This document shows, piece after piece, positions 1 through 5,113 of a stretch of DNA of 5,113 bases; position 1 is the stretch's first letter, and every line of letters begins with the position of its first letter. Position numbers and translations under genes: made by a program. The stretch lies in NCBI GenBank assembly GCA_025997895.1, contig BNVF01000112.1, positions 1-5,113 on the forward strand. Reading direction: 5' to 3'. A model generated the notes under the pieces. It did not search any database, had not been told where the DNA came from, and was given only the letters and a program-made list of their open reading frames with translations. This stretch comes from Spirochaetia bacterium. GTDB taxonomy: Bacteria > Spirochaetota > Spirochaetia > Treponematales > Breznakiellaceae.

Positions 1-792
1 GCTCCCTGACCATCCTCGCAGCCTGTATTGTCTGGCCCAGGGGGAATCGTCAAAAATCACAACTGTTTCACGGGAACTCATGGCCGGATCCAGCCAACTA
101 AAGAGAATTACCGGTATTTCCAGGTTTTTTTCAAGGTATTCAGCCCCGGCCCCAGCCAGAACAACACAGGAAATATTGGTAAAATCTGATAATTGTGCAA
201 AAGAATTGAGAAAAACAGGAGCATCTTCCCTTCCCTGCTCCTTCAACCCCCTTAAAAAGGCATTTCTTCCCGTTTCCTGCACGGTTCTATCCTGAAAAAA
301 GATGATTCGCCCCGATTTTTCGCCGGAAAAGATGGCGGCGCAGAGCCCGGCCCGGTAAAAATCCCGCTCTGTATCGGTTTTGAACACCAAAAAATCCCCG
401 GTATTGCCGGGAAAACTATTGCCTCCGCCCCGGCCTTCCAAAAGAACTGCCGGAATTGAGGGAAATTGCTCCCGGTACCGCCGGGCGCCTTCGGCAAAAC
501 GCTGCGGAAAAAGTACGCAAAAAGGCCGGGAAGATACTTCCTCTATGGCAAAAAGCAACACATCCGGGCCGGCGTCTTCGGCAATACTCACCTGTTTCAC
601 CCGCCTGAACAGAACCAAAGAGGAACGCACCTGCTCCAGAGTGATTCTGCGCTTTCCGTAAAGGCCGGCGGAAGAAGCGTCACTCACCACCAGCACCGGA
701 GCGCGGAAAAAAAAGACGAGACCCAAAACGCCAAGCAGCAGGACAACGCCCGCTATCACGATTCTCCTGTGCGATTTCATATTATTTTTCAT
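1..792 (-). CDS. Partial membrane-anchored protein resembling a periplasmic binding protein (C-terminus outside window)
   Basis: An open frame runs from an ATG at 792 to the left edge without a stop, giving 264 codons. The N-terminus is basic (MKNNMKSHRR) and is followed by a hydrophobic stretch at about residues 11-29 (IVIAGVVLLLGVLGLVFFF). This is a signal anchor or uncleaved signal peptide; no lipobox cysteine is evident. The rest is soluble and alternates hydrophobic strands with helices. The part at about residues 144-187 (FYRAGLCAAIF, GRIIFFQDR, then AFLRGLKEQG) resembles the ligand-binding core of BMP/LacI-type periplasmic binding proteins, and so does IPVILFSWLDP at about 226-236. A solute-sensing or solute-binding role outside the membrane is therefore a guess from fold-like pattern, not a family match. 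An AGAGGG Shine-Dalgarno-like sequence (801-796) lies only 3 nt before the ATG at 792, while the in-frame ATG at 780 would be 15 nt away, so the exact start is uncertain. The gene is transcribed divergently from fba. Confidence 0.72.
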   Translation of the reverse strand, partial: MKNNMKSHRRIVIAGVVLLLGVLGLVFFFRAPVLVVSDASSAGLYGKRRITLEQVRSSLVLFRRVKQVSIAEDAGPDVLLFAIEEVSSRPFCVLFPQRFAEGARRYREQFPSIPAVLLEGRGGGNSFPGNTGDFLVFKTDTERDFYRAGLCAAIFSGEKSGRIIFFQDRTVQETGRNAFLRGLKEQGREDAPVFLNSFAQLSDFTNISCVVLAGAGAEYLEKNLEIPVILFSWLDPAMSSRETVVIFDDSPWARQYRLRGWSGS

Positions 793-843
793 GGACCCTC
801 TGAGTATAGTATTTTTTCAATACAATAACCAAGACATATCGCC

Positions 844-872
844 TTGACCAAGCAGGCAGGAGGCAATAGTAT
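844..872 (+). promoter_or_regulatory. Predicted sigma70-type promoter of fba
   Basis: The -35 box TTGACC (844-849) matches the TTGACA consensus at five of six positions. After a 17-bp spacer comes the -10 box TAGTAT (867-872), which keeps the first, second, fifth and sixth consensus bases. Transcription would start near 879-880 and give a leader of about 30 nt that contains the ribosome binding site. No riboswitch-like structure fits in so short a leader. Confidence 0.6.
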
Positions 873-898
873 TAAAGTAGTTTCGAATTTTAAATGGC

Positions 899-904
899 AA
901 GGAG
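899..904 (+). promoter_or_regulatory. Ribosome binding site of fba
   Basis: AAGGAG lies 6 nt before the ATG at 911. This near-ideal Shine-Dalgarno sequence and spacing fix the aldolase start; the earlier ATG at 894 is out of frame. Confidence 0.85.
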
Positions 905-910
905 CGTTTT

Positions 911-1909
911 ATGACCAGTTATAAAGAATTGGGTTTGGTGAATACCAAGGAGCTGTTCAAGAAAGCGGTAAGCGGCGGATACGCCCTTCCGGCTTACAAT
1001 TTCAACAATATGGAGCAGATGCAGGCCATCATTCAGGCCTGTGTGGAAACCAAATCGCCGGTTATTCTGCAAGTTTCAGCCGGGGCGCGGAAATACGCCA
1101 ACCAGAACATTTTGAAAAATATGGCCCGGGGCGCGGTAGAATATGCCCACGAGCTGGGCTATGACATCCCTATCGTGCTGCACCTGGATCACGGCGACAG
1201 TTTCGAGCTCTGCAAGGACTGCATTGAGACCGGTTTTTCCTCGGTCATGATAGATGGCTCCCATCTGTCCTACGATGAAAATGTGGCGCTTACCAAAAAA
1301 GTCTGTGAATTCGCCCATTCCCAAAAAGACTACGTTACTGTAGAGGGCGAGCTGGGGGTACTTGCCGGCGTTGAGGATGATGTTTCCTCAGAGCACAGCC
1401 ACTACACCCAGCCTTCTGAAGTGGTGGATTTTGTAAGCAAGACCAAGGTAGACTCCCTGGCCATATCCATCGGCACCAGCCACGGCCGCACCAAATTCAA
1501 ACCCGAACAGTGCACCAGAGACGCCAATGGCATCCTCATTCCCCCTCCCCTGCGCTTTGACATACTGCAGGAAATTGAAAAGCAGATCCCCGGCTTCCCC
1601 ATCGTGCTCCACGGTTCCTCATCGGTACCCATCGAGTACGTGCAGATGATCGAAAAATACGGCGGCAAACTGACCGACTCCGTAGGCATCCCCGAAGAGC
1701 AGCTCCGTAAAGCAGCCAAGAGCGCAGTCTGCAAAATCAACATCGACTCCGACGGCCGTCTCGCCATGACCGCCCTGATCCGCAAGGTACTAGTGGAAAA
1801 GCCCGACGAGTTCGATCCCCGGAAGATCATTGGCCCCGCCCGGGACGAGCTTAAAAAACTCTACGCCCACAAAAACCAGAACGTGCTCGGCTCCGCAGGA
1901 CAAGCTTAA
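911..1909 (+). CDS. fba: Class II fructose-1,6-bisphosphate aldolase
   Basis: This complete 332-residue cytoplasmic enzyme reversibly cleaves fructose 1,6-bisphosphate to dihydroxyacetone phosphate and glyceraldehyde 3-phosphate in glycolysis and gluconeogenesis. It is the zinc-dependent class II type. The motif HLDHG (91-95) supplies the catalytic Asp93 and zinc ligand His94. Further hallmarks are DGSH (115-118), EGELG (145-149), GTSHG (188-192) with His191, LHGSS (233-237) with His234, and the phosphate-binding NIDSD (277-281). The N-terminal YALPAYNFNN (24-33) is also typical. All catalytic and metal-binding positions I would expect are present, and the length fits the longer class II aldolases known from treponemes. 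The start is fixed by an AAGGAG sequence 6 nt upstream and a good promoter. The gene appears monocistronic: it diverges from the upstream gene and converges with the downstream operon. Oddly, the codons for its last residues (SAGQA) belong to a 17-bp sequence repeated just after the stop codon. Confidence 0.97.
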   Translation: MTSYKELGLVNTKELFKKAVSGGYALPAYNFNNMEQMQAIIQACVETKSPVILQVSAGARKYANQNILKNMARGAVEYAHELGYDIPIVLHLDHGDSFELCKDCIETGFSSVMIDGSHLSYDENVALTKKVCEFAHSQKDYVTVEGELGVLAGVEDDVSSEHSHYTQPSEVVDFVSKTKVDSLAISIGTSHGRTKFKPEQCTRDANGILIPPPLRFDILQEIEKQIPGFPIVLHGSSSVPIEYVQMIEKYGGKLTDSVGIPEEQLRKAAKSAVCKINIDSDGRLAMTALIRKVLVEKPDEFDPRKIIGPARDELKKLYAHKNQNVLGSAGQA

Positions 1910-1941
1910 AGGCGGAGACGACGTCTCCGCAGGACAAGCTT
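1891..1941 (+). repeat. 17-bp direct repeat straddling the fba stop codon
   Basis: CTCCGCAGGACAAGCTT occurs identically at 1891-1907 and 1925-1941, offset by 34 bp. The first copy encodes the last aldolase residues and runs into the TAA stop; the second is non-coding. A third, diverged copy lies in inverted orientation at 2109-2123. The pattern suggests either a small duplication of the gene end or members of a dispersed repeat family. Confidence 0.9.
1912..1930. repeat. 19-bp perfect palindrome after fba
   Basis: The arms GCGGAGACG (1912-1920) and CGTCTCCGC (1922-1930) are exact reverse complements around a single A at 1921. The right arm overlaps the second copy of the 17-bp direct repeat. 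No T-tract follows, so it is not a canonical intrinsic terminator. Because the centre is one base, the RNA hairpin would have to open one or two pairs to form a loop; as DNA it could be a protein-binding or recombination site. Confidence 0.85.
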
Positions 1942-1958
1942 GACCTGATAGAATCCCC

Positions 1959-2090
1959 GCCCGAGTGGGCGGGGGGCTGCCGGGGGTGGATCATGTGGGG
2001 GAACGCCGCCTATGGAGCCCCCTGCGGGGTCTCCTCCGGCTAAGAATCCCACAAATGCTCCGCCCCCGGCAGCCCCCCGCCCACTCGGGC
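1959..2090. repeat. 132-bp G+C-rich long inverted repeat (hairpin element)
   Basis: The left arm at 1959-2002 and the right arm at 2047-2090 are reverse complements at 40 of 44 positions, and the outermost 28 positions (1959-1986 against 2063-2090) are perfect. The 44-nt centre folds again: GCCG (2005-2008) with CGGC (2037-2040), GGAG (2014-2017) with CTCC (2031-2034), and CCCC (2019-2022) with GGGG (2026-2029) around the loop TGC. Each arm end also contains its own short hairpin; on the left CCCCGCCC (1955-1962) pairs with GGGCGGGG (1967-1974) around GAGT. The element is much richer in G+C than the flanking DNA. It has no coding capacity and no obvious target-site duplication. It could be a MITE-like or REP-like non-autonomous element, a structured RNA, or a bidirectional transcription barrier. 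Confidence 0.9.
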
Positions 2091-2096
2091 GCTTTT
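2078..2096 (+). terminator. Possible intrinsic terminator for fba
   Basis: CGCCC (2078-2082) and GGGCG (2087-2091) form a 5-bp stem around ACTC, followed by one C and a TTTT run (2093-2096). It lies at the outer end of the long hairpin's right arm, so the large hairpin itself could provide the stem. The short T-run makes termination plausible rather than certain. On the minus strand no T-run follows the hairpin, so it is less likely to stop transcription from the right. Confidence 0.4.
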
Positions 2097-2108
2097 ACTG
2101 TCAGGCGG

Positions 2109-2123
2109 AGCTTGCCATCGGAG
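2109..2123 (-). repeat. Diverged inverted copy of the fba-end repeat
   Basis: Read on the minus strand this is CTCCGATGGCAAGCT, against CTCCGCAGGACAAGCT at 1925-1940. The two differ by two substitutions and a one-base gap. The copies at 1925 and 2109 face each other across the 132-bp hairpin, as an outer, looser inverted repeat would. Confidence 0.6.
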
Positions 2124-2139
2124 TTGTTATTTGACAACT
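2122..2139 (+). repeat. Small A+T-rich stem-loop
   Basis: AGTTGT (2122-2127) and ACAACT (2134-2139) pair perfectly around TATTTG and are followed by TTT. The six-pair stem is A+T-rich, so it is a weak terminator candidate at best. The sequences GCCA (2114-2117) and TGGC (2142-2145) could extend the pairing across an internal loop. Confidence 0.5.
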
Positions 2140-2189
2140 TTTGGCGCAATGTGCTGGTGGGTGTTTTTCTCCGCGTGCTCTGCGGTTAA

Positions 2190-2212
2190 ATTCTTCATTC
2201 TTCATTTTTTTT
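2190..2212 (+). repeat. 7-bp tandem repeat (ATTCTTC) with T8 run
   Basis: ATTCTTC occurs at 2190-2196 and 2197-2203, then a partial third unit (2204-2206) merges into a run of eight T (2205-2212). It is non-coding. The T-run could serve as a weak termination signal for plus-strand transcripts, but no strong hairpin directly precedes it. Confidence 0.75.
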
Positions 2213-2222
2213 ATTATGTCAA

Positions 2223-2242
2223 TACGTACGTACGTACGCACG
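2223..2242. repeat. TACG tetranucleotide microsatellite
   Basis: Four perfect TACG units (2223-2238) are followed by one degenerate unit, CACG (2239-2242). The tract is self-complementary and ends exactly where the stop codon of the minus-strand membrane-protein gene (2245-2243) begins. As it lies outside the coding frame, changes in copy number would not alter that protein as annotated. Confidence 0.85.
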
Positions 2243-2848
2243 CTACTCGCTACTAGCTCCCAAAACAACAGAAATAACCATCGGTATGAGAGCGGCCAAA
2301 AAAAGAGCAAACCCCAGGAGGGGCTGCTGTGAAAAAAACGCCCAGTAGGCGGTGGCGGCAAGGAACGGCAGGACAAGGATGGCAAGACCCGAAGGAACGG
2401 CAATATGCCAGCGGGAATTGCGCATAATGCAATTAATGAAAAAAGGAATGCCTACGGCGATTGCGGTCCAGAGCAGGGGGACGATTACCAGTAAAAGGGG
2501 ATCGCTTTGGGAACTCCAGCTTATAGCGCGTAACGCGGCAACCGGGATGAGCCAGAGCAGGGCGAAGTTGGCAAAGTCGGCGCCGCTGGAAAAAACTCTG
2601 CATACGATAAAGATCACATATACAAGCAGGGGAATGAGCACCGGGATGCTTACAATATCCACAAAAGCGCTTACCCAGCGGGAAAAACCAAAACCGCCGG
2701 GTATTACCAGATAACCCAGGGTAAACTGGAAGATCGCCGTAATACTGCCCAGCAGCAGCGCCCATACACCGCCGGCGCCTCCCTCTCCGGTAATGGAGCG
2801 TCTAAACAGGTAAAACAGGGGAACCCACAACAGGCAAAAAAGGCTCAT
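2243..2848 (-). CDS. Multi-pass integral membrane protein of unknown function
   Basis: This complete frame codes for 201 residues, most of them hydrophobic. Likely membrane segments lie at about residues 2-15, 28-50, 62-84, 92-110, 116-137, 148-172 and 176-198, so six or seven helices joined by short loops. A glycine-rich loop (GEGGAGG, 21-27) follows the first segment. I recognise no catalytic, transport or binding motif and no family, so no function is assigned. The ATG at 2848 follows the kinase stop codon by 9 nt, in the same frame. The ribosome binding site is weak (TAGAG at 2860-2856, 7 nt before the ATG), which suggests translation coupled to the kinase. The spacing implies co-transcription and perhaps a functional link, such as an accessory membrane partner, but that is inference. 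The frame ends at a TAG directly beside a TACG microsatellite, and no clear terminator follows on this strand. Confidence 0.85.
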   Translation of the reverse strand: MSLFCLLWVPLFYLFRRSITGEGGAGGVWALLLGSITAIFQFTLGYLVIPGGFGFSRWVSAFVDIVSIPVLIPLLVYVIFIVCRVFSSGADFANFALLWLIPVAALRAISWSSQSDPLLLVIVPLLWTAIAVGIPFFINCIMRNSRWHIAVPSGLAILVLPFLAATAYWAFFSQQPLLGFALFLAALIPMVISVVLGASSE

Positions 2849-2857
2849 GGCTATACT

Positions 2858-5113
2858 CTACAGATACTGCCGCAGCTTGTCCATTACATCATCAAGATCC
2901 AGAGGCTTTCCCAGATGGCCGTTCATGCCGGCCTCCAGGCAGCGCTCAATATCTTCCTTAAACACATTGGCGGTCATTGCAATTATTGGAATTCCCTGCG
3001 GGGATGCCGGTAACTGCCCGTTTTTTATCCTTTGTTCAGCTTCAAATGCCCTGATGCGCATGGTAGCTTCGTAACCGTCCATTTCCGGCATTTGCACGTC
3101 CATGAAGATCATGTTGTATGACTGGGGCGACTGTTTAAAAATCTGTACCGCCTGGGCGCCGTTTTCCGCGCAGTCAATGGCGAGACCCGTTGGTTCAAGC
3201 AGGGTAACCACAATTTCCCGGTTGATGTCCACATCTTCGGCAAGGAGCAGCCTTTTGCCTTCAAAGCGCGTGGCCGGGGGTTCCGCAATCTCAGGGGCGG
3301 AGACCTGTTCCGCCGTGCCCAGACAGCGGCTGATACAGTCGGCGATGCCTGAGGGGAAGAGCGGCTTTGAGAGGAAACTGTCCACCCCGGCATCTTTTGC
3401 CGCATTTTCAATAACGTTCCAGTCTGTGGCGGAAATCATGATAATTACCGGAGGTTTATCTGCGGCAGGCCCGGCTTTAATTCTGCGGGAAAGCTCTACG
3501 CCGTCCAGGCCGGGCATTTTCCAGTCTATAAAATATATGTCATAAGTGCCGTTTTTGCCGATCAGCGACAGGGTCTCATCGCCGCCGGAAGCAGTGTCGC
3601 AGGAAAACCCCAGCCGGCCGGCTATCTCGGTAAAATATTCCCTGATGTCGGGATCGTCATCCACCGCCAGAACCCGGACGCCGCTCCAGTCAACCGGCCT
3701 CCGGGCTTCCTCCGGCTTACCTGCCGCTTCCAGCATCTGCACGGTAAAGATAAATGAAGAGCCCTTACCGGGCTCGGACTCCACCCTGATTGCGCCGCCC
3801 ATCATCTCTACAATACGCTTTGAAATGGCAAGCCCCAGGCCGGTACCGCCGAATTTCCGTGAAGTGCTGGAATCGGCCTGCATAAAAGAACCAAAAAGTT
3901 TCGCCTGCTGTTCGGCGCTTATACCTATGCCCGAATCAATAACGCTGATTTGCAGGGTACAGAGTTTCCCTGCCTTTTTCTCAAGAGACGCATCCAGCCG
4001 CACCGTACCGGATTCGGGGGTAAATTTGACCGCATTGGAAAGCAGGTTGGCAATTACCTGGGCAAGGCGCTGCTCATCGCCGAAAAGCACCCTGGGAATT
4101 TCCCGGTCTATGTGTACCGAAAAATTCTGCCCCTTTTCTTCCACCTTAAAGTTGATCACATTTACCACTTTTTGCAGGGCTTTTTCAAAGCTGAATTCCG
4201 AGAGGGAAAGTTCAAATTTGTTTGCTTCAATTTTTGACATATCAAGAATATCGTTGATGACGCCTAACAGGTGGCCGGAGGCATTTTCTATCTTGTTGAG
4301 GCAATACTCCTTCTTTTCCAGGTCCCGTGAATTTTTTGCGATTGAGGTCATACCTATAATGGCGTTCATGGGGGTGCGCATCTCGTGACTCATATTGGCA
4401 AGGAAATCGCTCTTGGCCTGGCTTGCCCGCTCGGCCTGTTCACGGGCGGTGTCCCGCTCCTTCTCGCGGAGATCCCGCTCCACCGCGCCGGCGATGACAC
4501 TGCTCACGGTACTCACCAGCTGCCGGTCGCTTTCAGTCCAGACCCTGGGCCTGAATTCCTCAATACTCAGTACCGCCCAATACTTTCCCGCAACATAGAT
4601 CGGCGCCCAAATCAACGCCTGTACCCCCACAATTTCCATCACCGCGTAACGCTGATCATCTTTGATATTGTTGCAGCAAATCGTGGGAATAGTTTCAGGC
4701 CGCTCCCGGGGGAAGCTGTTGTTAATAAGAGCGTTGAGTCCCTCTGTTTTAGGGGCGGTAAAAGTAGCCGCAGATTTGCTCCACACATAAGCGGCGTTGC
4801 TTAATACCGAATTCTCCTGCGCTACTCCGATGAGCATACGATCTACGCTGAGGAATTCCCCGGTTATACGCAGCGCATTGGTAATAAGCGAAGACATATC
4901 TCCGGTGTAAATAAAGTTACGCGCAAGATCTGACATCAGCTTCTGCTGTTTGATCCGCATAAGGAAGGCTCTCTGCTTCTTTTTGTTGATGGAAGCACTC
5001 AGAATGGCGCAGAAAACAACTATTGCCGTGGCAAGGAAAGTAATAATTGAAAGCCCGACAATGCGGTTCCGGGTATCCAGTATCTGTTCGTCGGTAATGT
5101 CAATGCCGGCTAT
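2858..5113 (-). CDS. Hybrid sensor histidine kinase with GAF and two receiver domains (N-terminus outside window)
   Basis: The frame is open from the right edge to a TAG at 2860-2858, giving 751 visible residues; the ATG at 4960 is internal, not the start. The first 17 visible residues (including AGIDITDEQI) look like the end of an extracytoplasmic Cache-like sensor. A transmembrane helix at visible residues 18-42 leads into a basic linker without an obvious HAMP domain. Numbered from the Met at 4960, the rest is: GAF at about 8-163; a charged coiled-coil linker at about 160-185; HisKA with SHEMRTP, His192 being the phosphorylation site; HATPase_c with the N-box NLLSNAVK (Asn309), DSGIGI (342-347) and GGTGLGLAIS (371-380); receiver 1 with DDD (434-436), Asp479, Ser510 and Lys532; receiver 2 with Glu575/Asp576, Asp621, Thr663 and Lys685. 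All phosphorelay residues are intact, so an active inner-membrane kinase passing phosphate His to Asp is expected. No HPt domain follows, so a separate HPt protein or regulator is presumably the partner. The signal is unknown. It precedes the membrane-protein gene by 9 nt. Confidence 0.95.
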   Translation of the reverse strand: MAGIDITDEQILDTRNRIVGLSIITFLATAIVVFCAILSASINKKKQRAFLMRIKQQKLMSDLARNFIYTGDMSSLITNALRITGEFLSVDRMLIGVAQENSVLSNAAYVWSKSAATFTAPKTEGLNALINNSFPRERPETIPTICCNNIKDDQRYAVMEIVGVQALIWAPIYVAGKYWAVLSIEEFRPRVWTESDRQLVSTVSSVIAGAVERDLREKERDTAREQAERASQAKSDFLANMSHEMRTPMNAIIGMTSIAKNSRDLEKKEYCLNKIENASGHLLGVINDILDMSKIEANKFELSLSEFSFEKALQKVVNVINFKVEEKGQNFSVHIDREIPRVLFGDEQRLAQVIANLLSNAVKFTPESGTVRLDASLEKKAGKLCTLQISVIDSGIGISAEQQAKLFGSFMQADSSTSRKFGGTGLGLAISKRIVEMMGGAIRVESEPGKGSSFIFTVQMLEAAGKPEEARRPVDWSGVRVLAVDDDPDIREYFTEIAGRLGFSCDTASGGDETLSLIGKNGTYDIYFIDWKMPGLDGVELSRRIKAGPAADKPPVIIMISATDWNVIENAAKDAGVDSFLSKPLFPSGIADCISRCLGTAEQVSAPEIAEPPATRFEGKRLLLAEDVDINREIVVTLLEPTGLAIDCAENGAQAVQIFKQSPQSYNMIFMDVQMPEMDGYEATMRIRAFEAEQRIKNGQLPASPQGIPIIAMTANVFKEDIERCLEAGMNGHLGKPLDLDDVMDKLRQYL

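Larger units (their letters stand above)
793..910. other. Divergent intergenic region between the binding-protein-like gene and fba
   Basis: This 118-bp spacer separates two divergent genes and must hold the start signals for both. The fba promoter and ribosome binding site are clear and listed separately. On the minus strand there is a TATACT hexamer at 808-803, but it lies so close to the ATG at 792 that the transcript would have almost no leader, so no promoter for that gene is called. A perfect 5-bp inverted repeat with a 5-nt spacer (GTATT at 809-813, AATAC at 819-823) is short enough to be chance, though it is placed where an operator could act. Confidence 0.6.
1910..2242. other. Repeat-rich intergenic region between convergent genes, no gene seen
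   Basis: These 333 bp lie between the fba stop and the stop of the convergent membrane-protein gene. Short open frames here run through the hairpin arms or simple repeats and have no credible start site or recognisable product. The stretch is occupied by the second direct-repeat copy, a palindrome, a 132-bp hairpin, a diverged inverted repeat copy, a small stem-loop, a 7-bp tandem repeat with a T8 run, and a tetranucleotide microsatellite. A smaller CCGC/GCGG hairpin (2171-2174 with 2182-2185) lies in the otherwise unassigned part. Confidence 0.8.

Noticed and set aside
380..828. Two overlapping plus-strand open frames of 93 and 120 codons
   Set aside because: They are antisense to the open minus-strand frame of 264 codons, which has a signal anchor and a coherent fold-like pattern. 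They have no convincing ribosome binding site.
803..832. Minus-strand promoter with TTGGTT (832-827) and TATACT (808-803)
   Set aside because: The -35 box matches at only three positions, and the -10 box is so near the ATG at 792 that the transcript would lack a leader with a ribosome binding site.
1955..1974. CCCCGCCC/GGGCGGGG hairpin as the fba terminator
   Set aside because: The stem is strong but followed by GGCTGCC rather than a T-tract; the site at 2078-2096 is the better candidate.
1891..2123. CRISPR array
   Set aside because: There are only two identical copies, one of them coding, with a 17-bp spacer between them; the unit length and spacing do not fit an array and no cas gene is present.
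1965..2189. 74-codon plus-strand open frame in the intergenic region
   Set aside because: Most of it is translated hairpin arm, rich in Gly, Arg and Pro, with no family resemblance.
2101..2403. 100-codon minus-strand open frame beyond the membrane-protein stop
   Set aside because: It overlaps the 3' part of the membrane-protein gene in another frame and then runs through the microsatellite and tandem repeats; nothing supports its translation.
3546..4388. 280-codon open frame on the plus strand
   Set aside because: It lies entirely antisense to the conserved kinase and receiver domains, its composition is low in complexity and it resembles no protein family; it is a shadow of the kinase frame.
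4958..4960. ATG at 4960 as the start of the kinase gene
   Set aside because: The same frame continues upstream to the window edge and encodes a clear transmembrane helix and the end of a sensor domain, so this Met is internal.

Overview
The window looks like chromosomal DNA of a spirochaete, most likely a Treponema-type organism of moderate G+C content, possibly a termite-gut lineage. This is inferred from the 332-residue class II fructose-bisphosphate aldolase of the treponemal type, the large hybrid histidine kinase and the repeat-rich intergenic DNA. No 16S or other decisive marker is present, so the assignment is tentative.

Layout from left to right. (1) Positions 1-792, minus strand: the N-terminal 264 residues of a membrane-anchored or exported protein that looks like a periplasmic binding protein; its C-terminus lies beyond the left edge. 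(2) Positions 793-910: a 118-bp divergent intergenic region with a good sigma70-type promoter and ribosome binding site for the aldolase. (3) Positions 911-1909, plus strand: a complete class II fructose-1,6-bisphosphate aldolase (fba). (4) Positions 1910-2242: a 333-bp gene-free stretch between converging genes, packed with repeats. It holds a short direct repeat that also forms the 3' end of fba, a 19-bp palindrome, a 132-bp very G+C-rich hairpin with 44-nt arms, an inverted copy of the short repeat beyond the hairpin, a small stem-loop, a 7-bp tandem repeat with a T8 run, and a (TACG)4 microsatellite. (5) Positions 2243-2848, minus strand: a 201-residue multi-pass membrane protein of unknown function. 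(6) Positions 2858-5113, minus strand: a hybrid sensor histidine kinase (transmembrane helix, GAF, HisKA, HATPase_c, two receiver domains), truncated at its N-terminus by the right edge.

The kinase and the membrane protein are 9 nt apart on one strand and in the same reading frame, so they probably form an operon. The aldolase is a housekeeping glycolytic gene with no evident functional link to the signalling operon. I found no CRISPR array, tRNA, rRNA or transposase. The most unusual part is the repeat cluster at about 1891-2242, which may be a non-autonomous hairpin element; whether it recurs elsewhere cannot be judged from this window.
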